In this document: positions 8,327 to 15,514 of the stretch, one piece after another | Numbering within the stretch: the stretch's first letter is position 1 | Layout: every line of letters begins with the position of its first letter | Assembly (NCBI RefSeq): GCF_009659535.1 | Contig: NZ_VJZZ01000004.1 | Span: 124,001 to 188,000 of the forward strand | Direction: 5' to 3' | DNA: 64,000 nt | From: Aggregicoccus sp. 17bor-14 | GTDB taxonomy: Bacteria > Myxococcota > Myxococcia > Myxococcales > Myxococcaceae | Made by a program: the position numbers and the translations under genes | The notes under the pieces: generated by a model | What the model was told of the DNA's origin: nothing | The model's database searches: none | Seen by the model: the letters and a program-made list of their open reading frames with translations, nothing else

Positions 8327-8989
8327 ATGAGCAGGTTGGTGCAGCAGGGAACGGCAGCGCATGGCGCGGGCAAGGGCCCGGGCCGTAGCCAGGGCCGTGC
8401 GCGGAGCGCATTCGGGCTCGCGCTCGGGCTGCTCGCGCTGCTCTCGGGCTGCAAGCACGCGGGGGCCTACACCTGGGTGGACCAGGTGGCGCCCGAGCCC
8501 GAGGCCTCCGAGTACCAGATCGTGCGCGGGGACACCCTGAGCGTGCGCGTGTTCGGCCAGGAGGGGATGAGCGCCCGGGCGCGGGTGCGCGAGGACGGCA
8601 AGATCTCCCTGCCCTTCCTGCAGGACGTGCAGGTGGTGGGCTACACGCCGCCGGTGCTCGCGCAGCAGCTGCAGACGCGGCTCAAGGACTACTTCGCCAA
8701 CCCCGTGGTCACCGTGGCGCTCGAGGAGCCGCGCCCCTTCACCGTCTCGGTGATGGGCGAGGTCGCGCGCCCGGGCCTGGTGCAGGTGGAGCGCAGCAAC
8801 CCCGGCGTGCTGCCCGCGCTGGCGAGCGCCGGGGGGCTCACCCCCTTCGCGGACCATGACGCCATCTTCGTGCTGCGCCCGGGCAGCCCGCCGCGCCGCA
8901 TCCGCTTCAAGTACGAGGCGCTCACCACGGCCGAGGGGAGGGCTGCCGCGTTCCGCTTGCAGAGCGGCGACGTGGTCGTGGTGGAGTAG
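8327..8989 (+). CDS. epsY: Short OPX (Wza-like) polysaccharide export lipoprotein
   Basis: Protein of 220 residues with a long basic n-region, a hydrophobic segment and a lipobox LLSGC (Cys42). It then has a polysaccharide export (PES) domain, EYQIVRGDTLSVRVFGQEGM through about residue 130, and one SLBB-type domain with FTVSVMGEVARPGLVQVE. It stops at GDVVVVE and so lacks the C-terminal amphipathic helix that lets E. coli Wza cross the outer membrane. Short OPX proteins of this class are known to depend on a separate beta-barrel, and the next gene (3 bases downstream) encodes a candidate for it. It should form the periplasmic part of the export channel. Confidence 0.88.
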   Translation: MSRLVQQGTAAHGAGKGPGRSQGRARSAFGLALGLLALLSGCKHAGAYTWVDQVAPEPEASEYQIVRGDTLSVRVFGQEGMSARARVREDGKISLPFLQDVQVVGYTPPVLAQQLQTRLKDYFANPVVTVALEEPRPFTVSVMGEVARPGLVQVERSNPGVLPALASAGGLTPFADHDAIFVLRPGSPPRRIRFKYEALTTAEGRAAAFRLQSGDVVVVE

Positions 8990-8991
8990 CC

Positions 8992-10188
8992 ATGTGGACC
9001 CCGCTCGCGATCGTGCCGCTCGCGCTCGCGAGCGGCAGCGTGGGAAGCGCGTACGAGGCGGGCCTGCGCGCCGAGCTGCGCAGCCGCCCCTCGGGCTCGC
9101 GCGGCGCGGACCTGGAGCTGGTGCCGGCGCTCGCGCTCGAGCACACCCACGAGACGCTCACCTTGGCGGTGCGCTACGCGCCGCGCCTGCTCATCTCGGT
9201 CGATGCGGGAGCCCCGGGGCTCGCCGTGACCTCTCCCAACGTGCTGCACGTGGGCGCGCTCGAGGCCACCTGGGCCCTGAGCCCCATCTCGCAGCTGCGC
9301 GCGGTGGAGCAGGTGAGCTACGGCGTGAACCAGTTCGACCCGCTCTCCGCCAGCGATCCCGCGGATCCGCTCAACGGTGAAGCGCCCGGGCTCGAGGGGC
9401 GGCCGCTCACCTCCGTGCCGCGCTACCTGTCCACGGACACCGGCCTCGCGTGGAGCCGCGCGCTCAGCCTGCGCACGCGCCTGTCGCTGGGCGCGCGCTA
9501 CCAGGTGAGCGGCAGTCTCGCCGAGGAGGCGCGCGCGGCGCTGCCCTTGCAGCACGGCCCCTCCGCCGAGGCGCGGCTCAGCCACGACCTCACCCGGCGC
9601 GACCAGCTGGAGACCGTGGCGAGCGCCACCCAGACCACCTTCTCCACCGACGAGAGCGCCCTCACCGTGACGCTCGCCCAGGGCTGGCGCCGCCAGCTCG
9701 CGCACGCGCTGGACGGGGAGCTCGCGCTGGGCGGCGCGGCGCTGCGCTCGACGAGTCCCGCGCAGCCCGCGGCGGGCACGCGCGCGCTGCCGGTGGCCGC
9801 GGCCTCGCTCGGCTACGCGCCGCAGCTCAGCGTGCACCCGCTCACCCTGCGCGCCGCCGCGCGCTACGCGCCCTTCATCGACCGGGTGAGCGGCGAGGCC
9901 TACGGCCGCGCCGAGGGAGACCTCGCGCTCGCCTGGTCTCCGCACCCCTGGGTGCAGCTGGGCTCGCGCGCGGGGCTGGCGCGCGCGCTGCAGTCCGGGG
10001 CGGGCCAGGGCAACACGCTCGCCACGCTGGAGGCCGGCGCCACGTTCCAGAAGGACAAGGCGCTCGCGCTCTCGGCCGGCGTGCGCGGCGCGTGGGACCG
10101 GCGCACGCTCGCGGACGGCACGGCCCTGCGCCGCTTCGACGCCGGCGCCTTCCTCACCCTCACCCTGCTCACGCACGAGGCGCTCTAG
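8992..10188 (+). CDS. epsX: Outer-membrane beta-barrel partner of the OPX protein
   Basis: Protein of 398 residues with a signal-peptide-like N-terminus (WTPLAIVPLALASGSVGSA). After that there are many alternating hydrophobic/polar strands ending in aromatic or charged turns (for example LAVRYAPRLLISVDAG, SLGARYQVSGSLAE, LTLRAAARYAPFIDRV, LALSAGVRGAWDRR). The C-terminus, AGAFLTLTLLTHEAL, is strand-like. No catalytic motif is present. Position next to a helix-less OPX gene, length and pattern match EpsX, the barrel that completes EPS export in M. xanthus. The strand count cannot be fixed by eye, although the family is described as 18-stranded. Confidence 0.75.
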   Translation: MWTPLAIVPLALASGSVGSAYEAGLRAELRSRPSGSRGADLELVPALALEHTHETLTLAVRYAPRLLISVDAGAPGLAVTSPNVLHVGALEATWALSPISQLRAVEQVSYGVNQFDPLSASDPADPLNGEAPGLEGRPLTSVPRYLSTDTGLAWSRALSLRTRLSLGARYQVSGSLAEEARAALPLQHGPSAEARLSHDLTRRDQLETVASATQTTFSTDESALTVTLAQGWRRQLAHALDGELALGGAALRSTSPAQPAAGTRALPVAAASLGYAPQLSVHPLTLRAAARYAPFIDRVSGEAYGRAEGDLALAWSPHPWVQLGSRAGLARALQSGAGQGNTLATLEAGATFQKDKALALSAGVRGAWDRRTLADGTALRRFDAGAFLTLTLLTHEAL

Positions 10189-10191
10189 GCC

Positions 10192-10362
10192 ATGGGCAAG
10201 GTGATCCTCATCTCCATCGTGGTCGTGCCCATCGTGCTCGCGATGCTCGCCGCGCGCGAGAAGCGCGCCGTGTACGGCCTCAAGCGGCTGGTGCTGCTCA
10301 TCCTCGCCTTCCACGTCCTGTACGTGCTGGCGGTCCTGTTCGTCTACCCACGGGTTGCCTGA
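10192..10362 (+). CDS. 56-residue membrane protein inside the EPS operon
   Basis: A small gene starting ATG 3 bases after the barrel gene and ending with a TGA that overlaps the next possible ATG (TGATG at 10360-10364). The protein has two hydrophobic segments, about residues 4-20 (ILISIVVVPIVLAMLAA) and 31-52 (KRLVLLILAFHVLYVLAVLFVY), joined by a basic loop REKRAVYGLKR, which suggests a hairpin membrane protein with its loop on the cytoplasmic side. No family is recognised. Tight packing between EpsX and EpsW implies expression with the export machine and possibly a helper role at the inner membrane. Confidence 0.7.
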   Translation: MGKVILISIVVVPIVLAMLAAREKRAVYGLKRLVLLILAFHVLYVLAVLFVYPRVA

Positions 10363-10382
10363 TGCCGGTTCGTGGTGAAGCC

Positions 10383-10784
10383 ATGTCCAGTCCCCGCCCC
10401 CGCGCGCTCGTCGTCGAGGACGCGCCCTCCATCCGCAAGCTGATGCGCGTCTACCTCGAGGAGCTGAACTTCGAGGTGGCGGAGGCCTCGGACGGCCAGG
10501 AGGCGATCCGCCTGCTGGGCGCGGCGCCCCCGGCGCTGGTGTGCCTGGACCTGATGCTGCCGCGCTTCTCCGGCTACCAGGTCTGCCAGTTCATCCGGCA
10601 GCACCCGGAGTTCCGCGAGGTGCCGATCATGGTGGTGAGCGCGCGCACGCTCCCGCTGGACCGCGCGCACGCCGAGGAGGCCGGCGCCTCCGCCTACCTG
10701 ACCAAGCCCTTCACCCGGGCCCATTTCGCGGAGCAGGTGCGGGCGCTGGTGCCCCCCTCCCGCGCGGATCGCTCTGCCCCATGA
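10383..10784 (+). CDS. epsW: Single-domain response regulator (REC) in the EPS operon
   Basis: Receiver-only protein of 133 residues. It has the acidic pair in ALVVEDAPSIRKLM, the phosphorylation site in VCLDLMLPRFSGYQ (Asp56 from this start), the Thr/Ser segment MVVSARTLP, and the conserved lysine in YLTKPFTRAHF. There is no output domain, so signalling must occur by protein contact. An alternative in-frame ATG at 10362 would add seven residues and couple to the preceding stop; 10383 is chosen because a GGTGAAG stretch lies just upstream. It overlaps epsV by four bases. No cognate kinase is adjacent. Confidence 0.85.
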   Translation: MSSPRPRALVVEDAPSIRKLMRVYLEELNFEVAEASDGQEAIRLLGAAPPALVCLDLMLPRFSGYQVCQFIRQHPEFREVPIMVVSARTLPLDRAHAEEAGASAYLTKPFTRAHFAEQVRALVPPSRADRSAP

Positions 10785-12238
10785 TGCCCTCCACGCCGCC
10801 CTCCGCCGCCGCCTCCGAGTCCGCGGACCTCTTCGACTACCAGATCCTGCGCGACTACGTGGGCTTCGCCCTGCGCGCGCCGGGGCGCCACAAGCTGCTC
10901 GCCACCGCCGTGTTCCTCGCGGTGCTGGGCACGGCGGTGGCCGCGCTCTGGGCCATGCCCAAGACCTTCCACACCGAGGTGCGCATCCTCGCGCAGCGCA
11001 ACCAGGTGATCGCCGCGCTGGGCAACCCGCGCCGCTCCATGCCGGGTGACGCAGACGCGCCCACGCGCGCCGCCTCGGAGACGGTGATGCGCCGCGACAA
11101 CCTGGTGGCGCTCATCCGCCAGACCAACCTGCTCGAGCACTGGCGCACCCACCGCGCGCCCATCCAGCGCCTGCGCGACAGCGTGAGCCAGATGGTGCGC
11201 GGCCCCATGGACGAGGAGGACCAGCTGGACGCGCTGGTGGGGCTGCTGGGCAAGAAGCTCTCGGTGCAGACGGGCGAGGGCACCGTCACCATCGCCATCG
11301 ACTGGCAGGACGCGCAGATGGCGTACCGGCTCATCGGCGCCGCGCAGCAGAACTTCCTCGAGGCGCGCCACGCCTCGGAGATCTCCACCATCGCCGAGGC
11401 CATCTCCATCCTCGAGGGGCACGCGAGCAGCGTGCAGGAGAGCATCGAGAACACGATGGAGGACATGCAGCGCAGCCGCGAGGCGCGCAAGCCCGTGGCC
11501 GCCCGCGCGCGAGCGCCGGAGGGCTCGGCCGCGCGCACCGCCGAGCAGGACCTCGCCCAGCTCAAGGTGATGCTCGCCGCCAAGCGCCGCGCGCTCTCGG
11601 ACCTGGAGGACTTCCGCCGCCGCCGGCTCGCGGAGCTCGAGTCGCAGCTGCTCGAGCAGCGGCGCACCTACGCGGACGCGCACCCGCTCATCGTGAGCAC
11701 CCGCGAGAGCATCGAGGCGCTCAACACCGACTCGCCCCAGATGTCCGCGCTGCGGCGCGAGGAGCGCGAGCTGCGCGAGGAGTACACGCGGCGCGCAGGC
11801 AGAGACCCGGACGCCCTGGTCCCCGCCTCGAGCGCCGTGCCCACCGGCCCCACGGTGGCCGGCCCCGAGGGAGAGCTGCAGCGCGCGCCCGCGACCCTGA
11901 GCGCGAAGGACACCGAGGAGTACTCGCAGTCGAGGCTGCGCATCGCCACGAACAAGTACGAGGAGCTGCTGGACCGCATCGACGCGGCCCGCATCGAGCT
12001 GGACACGGCGCGCGCGGCCTTCAAGTACCGCTACAGCGTCATCGACCCCGCGCAGGTGCCCAAGAAGGCGCTCAAGCCCAACCCCATCGTGATGGTGCTG
12101 GGCGGCATCGTGGGCGGGCTCGCGCTCGCGCTGTTCTGCTGCATCGCCGCGGACCTGCGCAGCCGCCGCCTCCTCGAGCGCTGGCAGCTGGAGCGCTCGC
12201 TGGGGCTGCCGGTGCTCGGAGAGCTGCGGCGGTGGTGA
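10781..12238 (+). CDS. epsV: Polysaccharide co-polymerase (Wzz/Wzc-like) without kinase domain
   Basis: Protein of 485 residues with the PCP layout. A first membrane helix lies at about 38-58 (KLLATAVFLAVLGTAVAALWAM), then a long periplasmic region rich in predicted coiled coil (ARELERRRL-type heptads, about 210-330), then a PxxP-like segment VIDPAQVPKKALKPNP leading into the second helix (IVMVLGGIVGGLALALFCC, about 435-455). The chain ends about 30 residues later at LPVLGELRRW, so the BY-kinase domain that follows in Wzc is absent. It should control chain length together with the polymerase encoded next. A separate, degenerate kinase-like protein occurs at 15002-15514. Confidence 0.87.
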   Translation: MMPSTPPSAAASESADLFDYQILRDYVGFALRAPGRHKLLATAVFLAVLGTAVAALWAMPKTFHTEVRILAQRNQVIAALGNPRRSMPGDADAPTRAASETVMRRDNLVALIRQTNLLEHWRTHRAPIQRLRDSVSQMVRGPMDEEDQLDALVGLLGKKLSVQTGEGTVTIAIDWQDAQMAYRLIGAAQQNFLEARHASEISTIAEAISILEGHASSVQESIENTMEDMQRSREARKPVAARARAPEGSAARTAEQDLAQLKVMLAAKRRALSDLEDFRRRRLAELESQLLEQRRTYADAHPLIVSTRESIEALNTDSPQMSALRREERELREEYTRRAGRDPDALVPASSAVPTGPTVAGPEGELQRAPATLSAKDTEEYSQSRLRIATNKYEELLDRIDAARIELDTARAAFKYRYSVIDPAQVPKKALKPNPIVMVLGGIVGGLALALFCCIAADLRSRRLLERWQLERSLGLPVLGELRRW

Positions 12239-13788
12239 GTGAGGCGCCCAGCCACCCGGTGCGCTTCGCGGCGCTCGTGGTGCTGCTCACGCTCGCGACC
12301 TGCGCCGCGCTGGTGGTGGGCGGGGGCCAGCCCCTGTTCGCGCTCGCGCCGGTGGCGGGGCTCGGGCTGCTCTGGGTGCTGTGGAAGGTGCCCCTGCGGG
12401 GGCCGCTGCTGGTGCTGCTCGCGCTCGCGCTCGCGCTGGAGGTCCCCTCCGAGCGCCCGGGCAACGGGCGCTTCACCACGCCCCTCTACCCGCTCGGTCA
12501 GGTCCTCTTCGACAACCTCAACAACGTGACCGGCATCGGGGCGCTGCGCTTCAGCGGCATGGACCTCGTCGTCGTCGGGGCGCTGTTCCTCGTCTTCTAC
12601 CGCAAGGCCATGCGCCAGGACGTGGACGGGGCGCGCGGCGTGCAGACGGCGAGCTGCGTGGGTCCCGTGCTGCTGCTCGCCATCCTGGGCGTGGTGTTCA
12701 TGGAGCTGTGGGGCATCGGGCGCGGGGGCGACTTCCGCAACTCGCTGTGGCAGATGCGCCAGATGCTGTTCCTGCCGCTGCTCGCCTACCTCTTCCAGGC
12801 GACCATGCGCGGGCCGAAGGATCACCGCGCCATCGCGCTCATCCTGGTGGGCTGCGCGGTGTGGAAGGCCCTGCTGGGGCTCTACATCTACAAGGTGATC
12901 TACGGGCCCCTGAACATCCGGCCGCAGCACGCGACCATGCACTCGGACTCGGTGATCTACGCCACCGCGGTGGTGATGCTCCTCGTGCGCTGGAACGAGC
13001 GGCGCGACCTCACCGGCTGGCTCGGCGTGCTCGGCGTGCTGCCGGTGCTTGCCGTGGGCATGTTCGTGAACAACCGCCGCATCGTGTACGTGGAGATCGT
13101 CCTCGCGCTCGCGACGCTCTACTTCCTGTTGCCCTGGAACGCGGTGAAGCGGCTCGCCACGCGCGCCGTGCTGCTGATGGTGCCCCTGGTGCCGCTCTAC
13201 CTGGCGGTGGGCTGGAACTCGAGCGCGGGCATCTTCAAGCCGGCGCAGACGGTGAAGTCCATCGTGTCCGCGGACGCGGACCGCTCCACGGCCACGCGCG
13301 AGATCGAGAACTACAACCTGTACATCACCCTCAAGCAGAACCCGCTCATCGGCACGGGGCTGGGGCACGAGTACGTCGAGCAGTCGCGCGCGGACGACAT
13401 CTCCCAGTTCTTCCCGCAGTACCGCTTCATCCCCCACAACAGCCTGCTCGGGCTGTGGGCCTTCGGGGGGCTGGTGGGCTTCACCTGCGTGTGGGCGCCC
13501 CTGCTGGTGGCGGTGTTCCTCGCCGTGCGCAGCTACCGCTTCGCGCACCGGCCCGGCGACCGCACCGCGGCGCTCACCATCATCGCCGCCATCTTCGCCT
13601 TCGTCTGCCAGGCCTACGGCGACATGGGCCTGCAGAGCTGGCCCGGCGTCTTCCTCGCGGCCGCAGCCGTCAGCGTGGCGGGAAAGCTCGCGGTGGCGGT
13701 GGGCGCGTGGCCCGAGCGCCGCGTGCGCGCCGCCCCGCCCGCGCTCGCCCTTCCCTCCCGCGCCCCTTCCCAGGAGTCGCTCGCGTGA
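12235..13788 (+). CDS. wzy: Polysaccharide polymerase (Wzy / O-antigen ligase family)
   Basis: Membrane protein of 517 residues with roughly ten to twelve hydrophobic segments. A large extracytoplasmic loop after about residue 330 contains ATREIENYNLYITLKQNPLIGTGLGHEY and the short FIPHNSLLGLWAFGG motif. The pattern of loop, then PHNxxL, then helix is typical of O-antigen ligase/polymerase (Wzy_C-like) proteins, which join repeat units on the periplasmic side. The start GTG at 12235 overlaps the epsV stop (GTGA); a GTG at 12232 is an alternative. In a Wzx/Wzy locus the polymerase role is more likely than ligase. Confidence 0.82.
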   Translation: MSEAPSHPVRFAALVVLLTLATCAALVVGGGQPLFALAPVAGLGLLWVLWKVPLRGPLLVLLALALALEVPSERPGNGRFTTPLYPLGQVLFDNLNNVTGIGALRFSGMDLVVVGALFLVFYRKAMRQDVDGARGVQTASCVGPVLLLAILGVVFMELWGIGRGGDFRNSLWQMRQMLFLPLLAYLFQATMRGPKDHRAIALILVGCAVWKALLGLYIYKVIYGPLNIRPQHATMHSDSVIYATAVVMLLVRWNERRDLTGWLGVLGVLPVLAVGMFVNNRRIVYVEIVLALATLYFLLPWNAVKRLATRAVLLMVPLVPLYLAVGWNSSAGIFKPAQTVKSIVSADADRSTATREIENYNLYITLKQNPLIGTGLGHEYVEQSRADDISQFFPQYRFIPHNSLLGLWAFGGLVGFTCVWAPLLVAVFLAVRSYRFAHRPGDRTAALTIIAAIFAFVCQAYGDMGLQSWPGVFLAAAAVSVAGKLAVAVGAWPERRVRAAPPALALPSRAPSQESLA

Positions 13789-15005
13789 CGTCCCCCACCC
13801 TGCTCTCGCTGCTGCCGCTGCTGGACATGGCGCTGCTGCTGCTCGCCGTGCCGGCGCTGCTCGCCGCGCTCTACCTGCTCGCGCTCACCCTGCTCTCGGG
13901 CCGGCTGCCGGTCCCCGCGCGCGCGCCTGCGCGGCTTCGCTTCGACCTCGTCGTGCCCGCGCACAACGAGGAGGCGGGCATCGCGCGCACCGTGGCGAAC
14001 CTCTCCGCGCTCGACTACCCGGCCGCCCTGCGGCGCATCGTCGTCGTGGCGGACAACTGCACGGACGCCACCGCCGAGCGTGCGCGCGCCGCCGGGGCGC
14101 ACGTGCTGGTGCGCCACGACGCCGAGCGCCGCGGCAAGGGCTACGCGCTCGAGTACGCCTTCGCCCGGAGCCTGGAGGAGGCGCAGGCGGACGCGGTGGT
14201 GGTGGTGGACGCGGACACGGTGGTGTCCGCGGGCCTGCTGCACGCCTTCGCGGCGCGGCTGGAGGCGGGCGCACGGGCGGTGCAGGCAGAGTACGGCGTG
14301 CAGAACCCGGATGCCTCCTGGCGCACGCGCCTGCTCACCATCGCCTTCGCGCTGTTCCACGACGTGCGCAGCCGTGCGCGCGAGCGCCTGGGGCTCTCCT
14401 GCGGCCTGCGCGGCAACGGCATGTGCTTCGCGCTCCCGCTGCTGCGCCAGGTCCCGCACGACGCCTTCTCCGTGGTGGAGGACGTGGAGTACGGGCTTCG
14501 CCTGGGGCTCGCGGGGCAGCGCGTGCACTACGCCGGCGAGGTGAAGGTGCTAGGAGAGATGGTGGCCGGTGAGCAGGGCTCGCGCTCGCAGCGCCGGCGC
14601 TGGGAGGGCGGGCGGCTGCAGCTGATGCGCCAGCACGGGCTGCCGCTGCTCGGCCGCGGCCTCGCGCAGCGCTCGGGCCTGCTGGTGGACCTGGCCCTGG
14701 ACATCCTCGTCCCGCCGCTCTCGTGGCTCGCCGCGCCCGCGCTCCTCCTCGGGGCGCTCGCGCTCGCGCTCTCGCTCGCGGGCGGGCACGCGCTGCTGTC
14801 GCTCGGGGCCTGGGGCGCCGTCCTGGCCATGCTCACGCTGTACGTGCTGCGCGGCTGGTGGCTGTCCGGAATGGGGCTGCGCGGCCTTGCGGACCTGGCG
14901 TGCGCGCCGCTGTACGTGCTCTGGAAGCTGGTGCTGTTGCTGCGCCGCCCGCAGCACCCGAAGGGTGCGTGGGTGAGAACGACCCGCGAGGGGGAGTCCC
15001 GATGA
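13785..15005 (+). CDS. epsU: Membrane glycosyltransferase, family GT2
   Basis: Protein of 406 residues. A short N-terminal membrane segment (about 14-38) is followed by a GT-A fold: FDLVVPAHNEEAGIARTV, VVVADNCTDATAE, VVVVDADTVVS (DxD metal site) and a C-terminal QRRRWEGGR (the QxxRW motif of processive-type GT2 enzymes). Three or four further hydrophobic segments follow after residue 300. It should add a sugar to the lipid-linked repeat unit at the cytoplasmic face. The start GTG overlaps the wzy stop (GTGA). The symbol follows the M. xanthus locus by position only, and the donor sugar is unknown. Confidence 0.82.
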   Translation: MTSPTLLSLLPLLDMALLLLAVPALLAALYLLALTLLSGRLPVPARAPARLRFDLVVPAHNEEAGIARTVANLSALDYPAALRRIVVVADNCTDATAERARAAGAHVLVRHDAERRGKGYALEYAFARSLEEAQADAVVVVDADTVVSAGLLHAFAARLEAGARAVQAEYGVQNPDASWRTRLLTIAFALFHDVRSRARERLGLSCGLRGNGMCFALPLLRQVPHDAFSVVEDVEYGLRLGLAGQRVHYAGEVKVLGEMVAGEQGSRSQRRRWEGGRLQLMRQHGLPLLGRGLAQRSGLLVDLALDILVPPLSWLAAPALLLGALALALSLAGGHALLSLGAWGAVLAMLTLYVLRGWWLSGMGLRGLADLACAPLYVLWKLVLLLRRPQHPKGAWVRTTREGESR

Positions 15006-15514
15006 TGAAGCGACGCGAGGCCGTGTCCTCCCTCTCCGCGAGCTCCGAGCCGCTCGCGCTCGCGGCGGCCGTGAAGGCCAACCCCCGGCTCAGCCCCGAG
15101 CTGCAGCAGCTGTGGTTCACGCTGCTGCGCGAGCCGTGGAGCACGCTGGTGGTGATGCCCAGCCACCCGGGCGGCTCCTCCATCGAGCTCACGCGCGCGC
15201 TGGCGGAGGTCGCCCGCATGCACCGCGGCAGCCCGCCCATGGTCATCGACGCGCGCGGCGCGGAGCTGGGGCGCGCGCCGCACTTCATCATCGACATGAG
15301 CACCCACGTGGACAACGGGGGCATGGTGCTGGTGGCGGCGGACGCGGTGGTGGAGAACCAGGTGGGCATCCCGCTCGCGCTCGCGGCCAACGCGGTGCTG
15401 CTCACGGTGACGCTGGGCCAGGCGGACGTGGCGAGCGCGGAGCGCACGCTGGAGCTGCTCGGGCGCCAGCGCATCCTCGGCTGCGTGACGGTGCCGGCGG
15501 TGGAGGCGCGATGA
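15002..15514 (+). CDS. Degenerate BY-kinase/P-loop-like protein of the EPS operon
   Basis: Protein of 170 residues. The layout resembles the cytoplasmic tyrosine-kinase domain of Wzc/CapB. There is a pre-helix QQLWFTLLREPWS, a strand TLVVMPSHPGGSSIELTRALAEVAR placed where the Walker A loop should be but lacking the GK(S/T), and MVIDARG at the Walker A' position. A C-terminal VLLTVTLGQADVASAERTLELLG-RQRILGCV resembles the end of the kinase fold. The missing lysine and the absence of a Tyr cluster imply no ATP hydrolysis. It is translationally coupled on both sides and may be a pseudokinase partner of EpsV. The family link is by pattern and is not proven. Confidence 0.5.
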   Translation: MMKRREAVSSLSASSEPLALAAAVKANPRLSPELQQLWFTLLREPWSTLVVMPSHPGGSSIELTRALAEVARMHRGSPPMVIDARGAELGRAPHFIIDMSTHVDNGGMVLVAADAVVENQVGIPLALAANAVLLTVTLGQADVASAERTLELLGRQRILGCVTVPAVEAR

